Of a stretch of DNA of 64,000 bases, positions 50,143-62,769 are shown piece by piece (positions within the stretch are counted from its first letter, which is position 1; every line of letters starts with the position of its first letter). The position numbers were made by a program, and so were the translations under genes. A model generated the notes under the pieces. The model saw only the letters and a list, made by a program, of their open reading frames with translations. It was not told the origin of the DNA and ran no database searches. The DNA comes from Rhytidiadelphus loreus (lineage: Eukaryota > Streptophyta > Bryopsida > Hypnales > Hylocomiaceae), in assembly GCA_947034895.1 (NCBI GenBank), contig OX344763.1, forward strand, positions 57,927,093 through 57,991,092, in the 5' to 3' direction.

Positions 50143-52521
50143 TGGAAATGAAATATTCGTGCACGAACGTGGCCCTCTATTTTAAAGTCCACAAAATTGT
50201 AATCTCATGGAATTCATTGATAGAAATCTGGGAAAGAGGTTGTGCAAGTTGCAAGTGCTCCTAAACTCATGAATTAATCAACAAACTATATAATTGGGAG
50301 TCACGATGAATGACTTTCTAGTACGTGGAAATGAAATATTCGTGCATGAACCTGGCCCTTTATTTTAAAGTCCACAAAATTGTAATCTCATGGAAATCAT
50401 TGAAAGAAATCTAGGAAAGAGGTTGTGCAAGTTGCAAGTGCTCCTAAACTCATGAATTAATCAACAAAATATATAATTGGGAGTCACGATGAATAACTTT
50501 CTAGTACATGGAAATGAAATATTCGTGCACGAACGTGGCCCTCTATTTTAAAGTCCACAAAATTGTAATCTCATGGAATTCATTGAAAGAAATCTGGGAA
50601 AGAGGTTGTGCAAGTTGCAAGTGCTCCTAAACTCATGAATTAATCAACAAAATATATAATTGGGAGTCACGATGAATGACTTTCTAGTACGTGGAAATGA
50701 AATATTCGTGCACGAACCTGGCCCTCTATTTTAAAGTCCACAAAATTGTAATCTCATGGAATTCATGTACAGAAATCTGGGAAAGAGGTTGTGCAAGTTG
50801 CAAGTGCTCCTAAACTCATGAATTAATCAACAAAATATATAATTGGTGGTCACGATGAATGACTTTCTAGTACGTGGAAATGAAATATTCGTGCATGAAC
50901 CTGGCCCTCTATTTTAAAGTCCACAAAATTGTAATCTCATGAAATTCATTGATAGAAATCTGGGAAAGAGGTTGTGCAAGTTGCAAGTGCTCCTAAACTC
51001 ATGAATTAATCAACAAAATATATAATTGGGAGTCACGATGAATAACTTTCTAGTACATGGAAATGAAATATTCGTGCACGAACGTGGCCCTCTATTTTAA
51101 AGTCCACAAAATTGTAATCTCATGGAATTCATTGAAAGAAATCTGGGAAAGAGGTTGTGCAAGTTGCAAGTGCTCCTAAACTCATGAATTAATCAACAAA
51201 ATATATAATTGGGAGTCACGATGAATGACTTTCTAGTACGTGGAAATGAAATATTCGTGCACGAACCTGGCCCTCTATTTTAAAGTCCACAAAATTGTAA
51301 TCTCATGGAATTCATGTACAGAAATCTGGGAAAGAGGTTGTGCAAGTTGCAAGTGCTCCTAAACTCATGAATTAATCAACAAAATATATAATTGGGAGTC
51401 ACGATGAATAACTTTCTAGTACGTGGAAATGAAATATTCGTGCATGAACCTGGCCCTCTATTTTAAAGTCCACAAAATTGTAATCTCATGGAATTCATGT
51501 ACAGAAATCTAGGAATGAGGTTGTGCAAGTTGCAAGTGCTCCTAAACTCATGAATTAATCAACAAAATATATAATTGGGAGTCACGATGAATAACTTTCT
51601 AGTACATGGAAATGAAATATTCGTGCACGAACGTGGCCCTCTATTTTAAAGTCCACAAAATTGTAATCTCATGGAATTCATTGATAGAAATCTGGGAAAG
51701 AGGTTGTGCAAGTTGCAAGTGCTCCTAAACTCATGAATTAATCAACAAACTATATAATTGGGAGTCACGATGAATGACTTTCTAGTACGTGGAAATGAAA
51801 TATTCGTGCATGAACCTGGCCCTTTATTTTAAAGTCCACAAAATTGTAATCTCATGGAAATCATTGAAAGAAATCTAGGAAAGAGGTTGTGCAAGTTGCA
51901 AGTGCTCCTAAACTCATGAATTAATCAACAAAATATATAATTGGGAGTCACGATGAATAACTTTCTAGTACATGGAAATGAAATATTCGTGCACGAACGT
52001 GGCCCTCTATTTTAAAGTCCACAAAATTGTAATCTCATGGAATTCATTGAAAGAAATCTGGGAAAGAGGTTGTGCAAGTTGCAAGTGCTCCTAAACTCAT
52101 GAATTAATCAACAAAATATATAATTGGGAGTCACGATGAATGACTTTCTAGTACGTGGAAATGAAATATTCGTGCACGAACCTGGCCCTCTATTTTAAAG
52201 TCCACAAAATTGTAATCTCATGGAATTCATGTACAGAAATCTGGGAAAGAGGTTGTGCAAGTTGCAAGTGCTCCTAAACTCATGAATTAATCAACAAAAT
52301 ATATAATTGGTGGTCACGATGAATGACTTTCTAGTACGTGGAAATGAAATATTCGTGCATGAACCTGGCCCTCTATTTTAAAGTCCACAAAATTGTAATC
52401 TCATGAAATTCATTGATAGAAATCTGGGAAAGAGGTTGTGCAAGTTGCAAGTGCTCCTAAACTCATGAATTAATCAACAAAATATATAATTGGGAGTCAC
52501 GATGAATGACTTTCTAGTACG
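50143..52521 (+). repeat. 8-monomer HOR, one copy and a partial second (M275-M287)
   Basis: Copies are 50,143-51,606 (M275-M282) and 51,607-52,521 (M283-M287), period 1,464 bp. Shared order: R/TTGATAG with AAACTATATA tail, T with CCCTTTATT, GGAAATC and CTAGGAAAG, R/TTGAAAG, C/TGTACAG, T/GAAATTC/TTGATAG. M278 and M286 share a recombinant tail, CAACAAAATATATA joined to GGTGGTC, which elsewhere goes with the A-run form. M282 has a private CTAGGAATGAGG. Confidence 0.8.
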
Positions 52522-55500
52522 TGGAAATGAAATATTCGTGCACGAACCTGGCCCTCTATTTTAAAGTCCACAAAATTGTAATCTCATGGAATTCATTGAA
52601 AGAAATCTGGGAAAGAGGTTGTGCAAGTTGCAAGTGCTCCTAAACTCATGAATTAATCAACAAAATATATAATTGGGAGTCACGATGAATAACTTTCTAG
52701 TACATGGAAATGAAATATTCGTGCATGAAACTGGCCCTCTATTTTAAAGTCCACAAAATTGTAAACTCATGGAATTCATTGAAAGAAATCTGGGAAAGAG
52801 GTTGTGCAAGTTGCAAGTGCTCCTAAACTCATGAATTAATCAACAAACTATATAATTGGGAGTCACGATGAATGACTTTCTAGTACGTGGAAATGAAATA
52901 TTCGTGTAGGAACCTGGCCCTCTATTTTAAAGTCCACAAAATTGTAATCTCATGAAAATCATTGAAAGAAATCTGGGAAAGAGGTTGTGCAAGTTGCAAG
53001 TGCTCCTAAACTCATGAATTAATCAACAAACTATATAATTGGGAGTCACGATGAATGACTTTCTAGTACGTGGAAATGAAATATTCGTGCATGAACCTGG
53101 CCCTCTATTTTAAAGTCCACAAAATTGTAATCTCATGAAATTCATTGAAAGAAATCTGGGAAAGAGGTTGTGCAAGTTGCAAGTGCTCCTAAACTCATGA
53201 ATTAATCAACAAACTATATAATTGGGAGTCACGATGAATGACTTTCTAGTACGTGGAAATGAAATATTCGTGCATGAACCTGGCCCTTTATTTTAAAGTC
53301 CACAAAATTGTAATCTCATGAAATTCATTGAAAGAAATCTGGGAAAGAAGTTGTGCAAGTTGCAAGTGCTCCTAAACTCATGAATTAATCAACAAAATAT
53401 ATAATTGGGAGTCACGATGAATAACTTTCTAGTACATGGAAATGAAATATTCGTGCACGAACGTGGCCCTTTATTTTAAAGTCCACAAAATTGTAATCTC
53501 ATGAAATTCATTGAAAGAAATCTGGGAAAGAGGTTGTGCAAGTTGCAAGTGCTCCTAAACTCATGAATTAATCAACAAAATATATAATTGGGAGTCACGA
53601 TGAACGACTTTCTAGTACGTGGAAATGAAATATTCGTGCATGAACCTGGCCCTCTATTTTAAAGTCCACAAAATTGTAATCTCATGAAATTCATTGAAAG
53701 AAATCTGGGAAAGAGGTTGTGCAAGTTGCAAGTGCTCCTAAACTCATGAATTAATCAACAAACTATATAATTGGGAGTCACGATGAATAACTTTCTAGTA
53801 CATGGAAATGAAATATTCGTGCACGAACCTGGCCCTCTATTTTAAAGTCCACAAAATTGTAATCTCATGAAATTCATTGACAGAAATCTAGGAAAGAGGT
53901 TGTGCAAGTTGCAAGTGCTCCTAAACTCATGAATTAATCAAAAAAATATATAATTGGTGGTCACGATGAATGACTTTCTAGTACGTGGAAATGAAATATT
54001 CGTGCATGAACCTGGCCCTCTATTTTAAAGTCCACAAAATTGTAATCTCATGGAATTCATTGATAGAAATCTGGGAAAGAGGTTGTGCAAGTTGCAAGTG
54101 CTCCTAAACTCATGAATTAATCAACAAAATATATAATTGGGAGTCACGATGAATAACTTTCTAATACATGGAAATGAAATATTCGTGCACGAACGTGGCC
54201 CTTTATTTTAAAGTCCACAAAATTGTAATCTCATGAAATTCATTGAAAGAAATCTGGGAAAGAAGTTGTGCATGTTGCAAGTGCTTCTAAACTCATGAAT
54301 TAATCAACAAAATATATAATTGGGAGTCACGATGAATGACTTTCTAGTACGTGGAAATGAAATATTCGTGCATGGACCTGGCCCTTTATTTTAAAGTCCA
54401 CAAAATTGTAATCTCATGAAATTCATTGAAAGAAATCTGGGAAAGAAGTTGTGCATGTTGCAAGTGCTCCTAAACTCATGAATTAATCAACAAAATATAT
54501 AATTGGGAGTCACGATGAATAACTTTCTAATACATGGAAATGAAATATTCGTGCACGAACCTGGCCCTCTATTTTAAAGTCCACAAAATTGTAATCTCAT
54601 GAAATTCATTGACAGAAATCTGGGAAAGAGGTTGTGCAAGTTGCAAGTGCTCCTAAACTCATGAATTAATCAACAAAATATATAATTGGGAGTCACGATG
54701 AATGACTTTCTAGTACGTGGAAATGAAATATTGGTTCACGAACCTTGCCCTGTATTTTAAAGTCGACAAAATTGTAATCTCATGAAATTCATGTACAGAA
54801 ATCTGGGAAAGAGGTTGTGCAAGTTGCAAGTGCTCCTAAACTCATGAATTAATCAACAAAATATATAATTGGGAGTCACGATGAATAACTTTCTAGTACG
54901 TGGAAATGAAATATTGGTTCACGAACCTTGCCCTCTATTTGAAAGTCCACAAAATTGTAATCTCATGAAATTCATTGACAGAAATCTGGGAAAGAGGTTG
55001 TGCAAGTTGCAAGTGCTCCTAAACTCATGAATTAATAAAAAAAATATATAATTGGGAGTCACGATGAATGACTTTCTAGTACGTGGAAATGAAATATTCG
55101 TGCAGGAACCTGGCCCTCTATTTTAAAGTCCACAAAATTGTAAACTCATGAAATTCATTGATAGAAATCTGGGAAAGAGGTTGTGCAAGTTGCAAGTGCT
55201 CCTAAACTCATGAATTAATCAACAAAATATATAATTGGGAGTCACGATGAATGACTTTCTAGTACGTGGAAATGAAATATTCGTGCACGAACCTGGCCCT
55301 CTATTTTAAAGTCCACAAAATTGTAATCTCATGGAATTCATTGAAAGAAATCTGGGAAAGAGGTTGTGCAAGTTGCAAGTGCTCCTAAACTCATGAATTA
55401 ATCAACAAACTATATAATTGGGAGTCACGATGAATGACTTTCTAGTACGTGGAAATGAAATATTCGTGCATGAACCTGGCCCTCTATTTTAAAGTCCACA

Positions 55501-57828
55501 AAATTGTAATCTCATGGAATTCATTGAAAGAAATCTGGGAAAGAGGTTGTGCAAGTTGCAAGTGCTCCTAAACTCATGAATTAAACAACAAAATATATAA
55601 TTGGGAGTCACGATGAATGACTTTCTAGTACGTGGAAATGAAATATTCGTGCACGAACCTGGCCCTCTATTTTAAAGTCCACAAAATTGTAATCTCATGA
55701 AATTCATTGACAGAAATCTGGGAAAGAGGTTGTGCAAGTTGCAAGTGCTCCTAAACTCATGAATTAATCAACAAAATATATAATTGGGAGTCACGATGAA
55801 TAACTTTCTAGTACGTGGAAATGAAATATTGGTTCACGAACCTTGCCCTGTATTTTAAAGTCGACAAAATTGTAATCTCATGAAATTCATGTACAGAAAT
55901 CTGGGAAAGAGGTTGTGCAAGTTGCAAGTGCTCCTAAACTCATGAATTAATCAAAAAAATATATAATTGGTGGTCACGATGAATGACTTTCTAGTACGTG
56001 GAAATGAAATATTCGTGCATGAACCTGGCCCTCTATTTTAAAGTCCACAAAATTGTAATCTCATGAAATTCATTGACAGAAATCTGGGAAAGAGGTTGTG
56101 CAAGTTGCAAGTGCTCCTAAACTCATGAATTAATCAACAAAATATATAATTGGGAGTCACGATGAATGACTTTCTAGTACGTGGAAATGAAATATTCGTG
56201 CATGAACCTGGCCCTCTATTTTAAAGTCCACAAAATTGTAATCTCATGGAATTCATTGAAAGAAATCTGGGAAAGAGGTTGTGCAAGTTGCAAGTGCTCC
56301 TAAACTCATGAATTAAACAACAAAATATATAATTGGGAGTCACGATGAATGACTTTCTAGTACATGGAAATGAAATATTCGTGCATGAACCTGGCCCTCT
56401 ATTTTAAAGTCCACAAAATTGTAATCTCATGAAATTCATTGATAGAAATCTGGGAAAGAGGTTGTGCAAGTTGCAAGTGCTCCTAAACTCATGAATTAAT
56501 CAACAAAATATATAATTGGGAGTCACGATGAATGACTTTCTAGTACGTGGAAATGAAATATTCGTGCACGAACCTGGCCCTCTATTTTAAAGTCCACAAA
56601 ATTGTAATCTCATGGAATTCATTGAAAGAAATCTGGGAAAGAGGTTGTGCAAGTTGCAAGTGCTCCTAAACTCATGAATTAATCAACAAAATATATAATT
56701 GGGAGTCACGATGAATGACTTTCTAGTACGTGGAAATGAAATATTCGTGCATGAACCTGGCCCTTTATTTTAAAGTCCACAAAATTGTAATCTCATGAAA
56801 TTCATTGAAAGAAATCTGGGAAAGAAGTTGTGCATGTTGCAAGTGCTCCTAAACTCATGAATTAATCAACAAAATATATAATTGGGAGTCACGATGAATA
56901 ACTTTCTAATACATGGAAATGAAATATTCGTGCACGAACCTGGCCCTCTATTTTAAAGTCCACAAAATTGTAATCTCATGAAATTCATTGACAGAAATCT
57001 GGGAAAGAGGTTGTGCAAGTTGCAAGTGCTCCTAAACTCATGAATTAATCAACAAAATATATAATTGGGAGTCACGATGAATAACTTTCTAGTACGTGGA
57101 AATGAAATATTGGTTCACGAACCTTGCCCTGTATTTTAAAGTCGACAAAATTGTAATCTCATGAAATTCATGTACAGAAATCTGGGAAAGAGGTTGTGCA
57201 AGTTGCAAGTGCTCCTAAACTCATGAATTAATCAAAAAAATATATAATTGGTGGTCACGATGAATGACTTTCTAGTACGTGGAAATGAAATATTCGTGCA
57301 TGAACCTGGCCCTCTATTTTAAAGTCCACAAAATTGTAATCTCATGAAATTCATTGATAGAAATCTGGGAAAGAGGTTGTGCAAGTTGCAAGTGCTCCTA
57401 AACTCATGAATTAATCAACAAAATATATAATTGGGAGTCACGATGAATGACTTTCTAGTACGTGGAAATGAAATATTCGTGCACGAACCTGGCCCTCTAT
57501 TTTAAAGTCCACAAAATTGTAATCTCATGGAATTCATTGATAGAAATCTGGGAAAGAGGTTGTGCAAGTTGCAAGTGCTCCTAAACTCATGAATTAATCA
57601 ACAAAATATATAATTGGGAGTCACGATGAATGACTTTCTAGTACGTGGAAATGAAATATTCGTGCAGGAACCTGGCCCTCTATTTTAAAGTCCACAAAAT
57701 TGTAATCTCATGAAATTCATTGAAAGAAATCTGGGAAAGAGGTTGTGCAAGTTGCAAGTGCTCCTAAACTCATGAATTAATCAACAAACTATATAATTGG
57801 GAGTCACGATGAATGACTTTCTAGTACG
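52522..57828 (+). repeat. Irregular mosaic rich in TTGACAG monomers (M288-M316)
   Basis: A short cassette recurs: T with CCCTTTATT/CATGTTG and a TTTCTAATACATGG lead into C/TTGACAG, then G/TGTACAG. It is seen at M298-M300 and M311-M313 and later in the window. M304 and M308 share AATTAAACAAC. M290 has CGTGTAGGAACC, M302 and M316 CAGGAACC, M298 CATGGACC, and M301 a CTATTTGAAAG box with an AATAAAAAAAATATA tail. Private changes are denser here than at the left end. Confidence 0.7.
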
Positions 57829-58926
57829 TGGAAATGAAATATTCGTGCATGAACCTGGCCCTTTATTTTAAAGTCCACAAAATTGTAATCTCATGAAATT
57901 CATTGAAAGAAATCTGGGAAAGAAGTTTTGCAAGTTGCAAGTGCTCCTAAACTCATGAATTAATCAACAAAATATATAATTGGGAGTCACGATGAATAAC
58001 TTTCTAGTACATGGAAATGAAATATTCGTGCACGAACATGGCCCTCTATTTTAAAGTCCACAAAATTGTAATCTCATGGAATTCATTGATAGAAATCTGG
58101 GAAAGAGGTTGTGCAAGTTGCAAGTGCTCCTAAACTCATGAATTAATCAACAAAATATATAATTGGGAGTCACGATGAATAACTTTCTAGTACATGGAAA
58201 TGAAATATTCGTGCACGAACATGGCCCTCTATTTTAAAGTCCACAAAATTGTAATCTCATGGAATTCATTGAAAGAAATCTGGGAAAGAGGTTGTGCAAG
58301 TTGCAAGTGCTCCTAAACTCATGAATTAATCAACAAACTATATAATTGGGAGTCACGATGAATGACTTTCTAGTACGTAGAAATGAAATATTCGTGCATG
58401 AACCTGGCCCTTTATTTTAAAGTCCACAAAATTGTAATCTCATGAAATTCATTGAAAGAAATCTGGGAAAGAAGTTTTGCAAGTTGCAAGTGCTCCTAAA
58501 CTCATGAATTAATCAACAAAATATATAATTGGGAGTCACGATGAATAACTTTCTAGTACATGGAAATGAAATATTCGTGCACGAACATGGCCCTCTATTT
58601 TAAAGTCCACAAAATTGTAATCTCATGGAATTCATTGATAGAAATCTGGGAAAGAGGTTGTGCAAGTTGCAAGTGCTCCTAAACTCATGAATTAATCAAC
58701 AAAATATATAATTGGGAGTCACGATGAATAACTTTCTAGTACATGGAAATGAAATATTCGTGCACGAACATGGCCCTCTATTTTAAAGTCCACAAAATTG
58801 TAATCTCATGGAATTCATTGAAAGAAATCTGGGAAAGAGGTTGTGCAAGTTGCAAGTGCTCCTAAACTCATGAATTAATCAACAAACTATATAATTGGGA
58901 GTCACGATGAATGACTTTCTAGTACG
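57829..58926 (+). repeat. 3-monomer tandem (M317-M319, M320-M322)
   Basis: Each unit is T with CCCTTTATT and GAAGTTTTGC, then two monomers with CGAACATGG, the first TTGATAG and the second TTGAAAG with AAACTATATA tail. CGAACATGG and GAAGTTTTGC are both confined to the last ~6.2 kb. The junction has a single private TACGTAGAAATG (58,374-58,385). Confidence 0.83.
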
Positions 58927-60024
58927 TGGAAATGAAATATTCGTGCATGAACCTGGCCCTCTATTTTAAAGTCCACAAAATTGTAATCTCATGAAATTCA
59001 TTGAAAGAAATCTGGGAAAGAGGTTGTGCAAGTTGCAAGTGCTCCTAAACTCATGAATTAATCAACAAACTATATAATTGGGAGTCACGATGAATGACTT
59101 TCTAGTACGTGGAAATGAAATATTCGTGCATGAACCTGGCCCTTTATTTTAAAGTCCACAAAATTGTAATCTCATGAAATTCATTGAAAGAAATCTGGGA
59201 AAGAAGTTTTGCAAGTTGCAAGTGCTCCTAAACTCATGAATTAATCAACAAAATATATAATTGGGAGTCACGATGAATAACTTTCTAGTACATGGAAATG
59301 AAATATTCGTGCACGAACGTGGCCCTTTATTTTAAAGTCCACAAAATTGTAATCTCATGAAATTCATTGAAAGAAATCTGGGAAAGAAGTTGTGCATGTT
59401 GCAAGTGCTCCTAAACTCATGAATTAATCAACAAAATATATAATTGGGAGTCACGATGAATGACTTTCTAGTACGTGGAAATGAAATATTCGTGCATGAA
59501 CCTGGCCCTTTATTTTAAAGTCGACAAAATTGTAATCTCATGAAATTCATGTACAGAAATCTGGGAAAGAAGTTGTGCAAGTTGCAAGTGCTCCTAAACT
59601 CATGAATTAATCAACAAACTATATAATTGGGAGTCACGATGAATGACTTTCTAGTACGTGGAAATGAAATATTCGTGCATGTACCTGGCCCTCTATTTTA
59701 AAGTCCACAAAATTGTAATCTGATGGAATTCATTGAAAGAAATCTGGGAAAGAGGTTGTGCAAGTTGCAAGTGCTCCTAAACTCATGAATTAATCAACAA
59801 AATATATAATTGGGAGTCACGATGAATAACTTTCTAGTACGTGGAAATGAAATATTCGTGCATGAACCTGGCCCTCTATTTTAAAGTCCACAAAATTGTA
59901 ATCTCATGGAATTCATTGAAAGAAATCTGGGAAAGAGGTTGTGCATGTTGCAAGTGCTCCTAAACTCATGAATTAATCAACAAAATATATAATTGGGAGT
60001 CACGATGAATGACTTTCTAGTACG
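58927..60024 (+). repeat. Mixed monomers M323-M328
   Basis: M324 again has GAAGTTTTGC and M325 is R with CATGTTG. M326 is a CCCTTTATT monomer with GTCGAC and TGTACAG, a recombinant of T and G classes. M327 has a private CATGTACC and the CTGATGG marker of the 11-monomer unit at 59,720. M328 joins GGAATTC to CATGTTG. Confidence 0.7.
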
Positions 60025-61305
60025 TGGAAATGAAATATTCGTGCATGAACCTGGCCCTTTATTTTAAAGTCCACAAAATTGTAATCTCATGAAATTCATT
60101 GAAAGAAATCTGGGAAAGAAGTTGTGCATGTTGCAAGTGCTCCTAAACTCATGAATTAATCAACAAAATATATAATTGGGAGTCACGATGAATAACTTTC
60201 TAATACATGGAAATGAAATATTCGTGCACGAACCTGGCCCTCTATTTTAAAGTCCACAAAATTGTAATCTCATGAAATTCATTGACAGAAATCTGGGAAA
60301 GAGGTTGTGCAAGTTGCAAGTGCTCCTAAACTCATGAATTAATCAACAAAATATATAATTGGGAGTCACGATGAATAACTTTCTAGTACGTGGAAATGAA
60401 ATATTGGTTCACGAACCTTGCCCTGTATTTTAAAGTCGACAAAATTGTAATCTCATGAAATTCATGTACAGAAATCTGGGAAAGAGGTTGTGCAAGTTGC
60501 AAGTGCTCCTAAACTCATGAATTAATCAAAAAAATATATAATTGGTGGTCACGATGAATGACTTTCTAGTACGTGGAAATGAAATATTCGTGCATGAACC
60601 TGGCCCTCTATTTTAAAGTCCACAAAATTGTAATATCATGAAATTCATTGATAGAAATCTGGGAAAGAGGTTGTGCAAGTTGCAAGTGCTCCTAAACTCA
60701 TGAATTAATCAACAAAATATATAATTGGGAGTCACGATGAATGACTTTCTAGTACGTGGAAATGAAATATTCGTGCACGAACCTGGCCCTCTATTTTAAA
60801 GTCCACAAAATTGTAATCTCATGAAATTCATTGAAAGAAATCTGGGAAAGAGGTTGTGCAAGTTGCAAGTGCTCCTAAACTCATGAATTAATCAACAAAA
60901 TATATAATTGGGAGTCACGATGAATGACTTTCTAGTACGTGGAAATGAAATATTCGTGTAGGAACCTGGCCCTCTATTTTAAAGTCCACAAAATTGTAAT
61001 CTCATGAAAATCATTGAAAGAAATCTGGGAAAGAGGTTGTGCAAGTTGCAAGTGCTCCTAAACTCATGAATTAATCAACAAACTATATAATTGGGAGTCA
61101 CGATGAATGACTTTCTAGTACGTGGAAATGAAATATTCGTGCATGAACCTGGCCCTTTATTTTAAAGTCCACAAAATTGTAATCTCATGAAATTCATTGA
61201 AAGAAATCTGGGAAAGAAGTTTTGCAAGTTGCAAGTGCTCCTAAACTCATGAATTAATCAACAAAATATATAATTGGGAGTCACGATGAATAACTTTCTA
61301 GTACA
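60025..61305 (+). repeat. 7-monomer segment repeated at 62,770 (M329-M335)
   Basis: Order: T/CCCTTTATT/CATGTTG, C/TTGACAG, G/TGTACAG with w tail, T with AATATCATG and TTGATAG, C/GAAATTC, CGTGTAGG with GAAAATC, T with GAAGTTTTGC. The same order starts again 15 monomers (2,745 bp) later; GGTTC lies at 60,406 and 63,151 and CGTGTAGG at 60,955 and 63,700. The intervening M336-M343 cannot be tested against another full period because the window ends. Confidence 0.83.
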
Positions 61306-62769
61306 TGGAAATGAAATATTCGTGCACGAACGTGGCCCTTTATTTTAAAGTCCACAAAATTGTAATCTCATGAAATTCATTGAAAGAAATCTGGGAAAGA
61401 AGTTGTGCATGTTGCAAGTGCTCCTAAACTCATGAATTAATCAACAAAATATATAATTGGGAGTCACGATGAATGACTTTCTAGTACGTGGAAATGAAAT
61501 ATTCGTGCATGAACCTGGCCCTTTATTTTAAAGTCCACAAAATTGTAATCTCATGAAATTCATTGAAAGAAATCTGGGAAAGAAGTTGTGCATGTTGCAA
61601 GTGCTCCTAAACTCATGAATTAATCAACAAAATATATAATTGGGAGTCACGATGAATAACTTTCTAATACATGGAAATGAAATATTCGTGCACGAACCTT
61701 GCCCTCTATTTTAAAGTCCACAAAATTGTAATCTCATGAAATTCATTGACAGAAATCTGGGAAAGAGGTTGTGCAAGTTGCAAGTGCTCCTAAACTCATG
61801 AATTAATCAACAAAATATATAATTGGGAGTCACGATGAATAACTTTCTAATACATGGAAATGAAATATTCGTGCACGAACCTTGCCCTCTATTTTAAAGT
61901 CCACAAAATTGTAATCTCATGAAATTCATTGACAGAAATCTGGGAAAGAGGTTGTGCAAGTTGCAAGTGCTCCTAAACTCATGAATTAATCAACAAAATA
62001 TATAATTGGGAGTCACGATGAATAACTTTCTAGTACGTGGAAATGAAATATTGGTTCACGAACCTTGCCCTGTATTTTAAAGTCGACAAAATTGTAATCT
62101 CATGAAATTCATGTACAGAAATCTGGGAAAGAGGTTGTGCAAGTTGCAAGTGCTCCTAAACTCATGAATTAATCAAAAAAATATATAATTGGTGGTCACG
62201 ATGAATGACTTTCTAGTACGTGGAAATGAAATATTCGTGCATGAACCTGGCCCTGTATTTTAAAGTCCACAAAATTGTAATCTCATGGAATTCATTGAAA
62301 GAAATCTGGGAAAGAGGTTGTGCAAGTTGCAAGTGCTCCTAAACTCATGAATTAAACAACAAAATATATAATTGGGAGTCACGATGAATGACTTTCTAGT
62401 ACATGGAAATGAAATATTCGTGCATGAACCTGGCCCTCTATTTTAAAGTCCACAAAATTGTAATCTCATGAAATTCATTGATAGAAATCTGGGAAAGAGG
62501 TTGTGCAAGTTGCAAGTGCTCCTAAACTCATGAATTAATCAACAAAATATATAATTGGGAGTCACGATGAATGACTTTCTAGTACGTGGAAATGAAATAT
62601 TCGTGCACGAACATGGCCCTCTATTTTAAAGTCCACAAAATTGTAATCTCATGGAATTCATTGAAAGAAATCTGGGAAAGAGGTTGTGCAAGTTGCAAGT
62701 GCTCCTAAACTCATGAATTAATCAACAAACTATATAATTGGGAGTCACGATGAATGACTTTCTAGTACG
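61306..62769 (+). repeat. Intervening monomers with a near-identical pair (M336-M343)
   Basis: M338 and M339 (61,672-62,037) are almost the same sequence, both with CCTTGCCCTCTATT, GTCCAC and TTGACAG, differing at the exit (TTTCTAATACATGG versus TTTCTAGTACG). They are the clearest single-monomer duplication in the window. M341-M343 share the AATTAAACAAC and ACATGG features of M308-M310. Confidence 0.8.
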
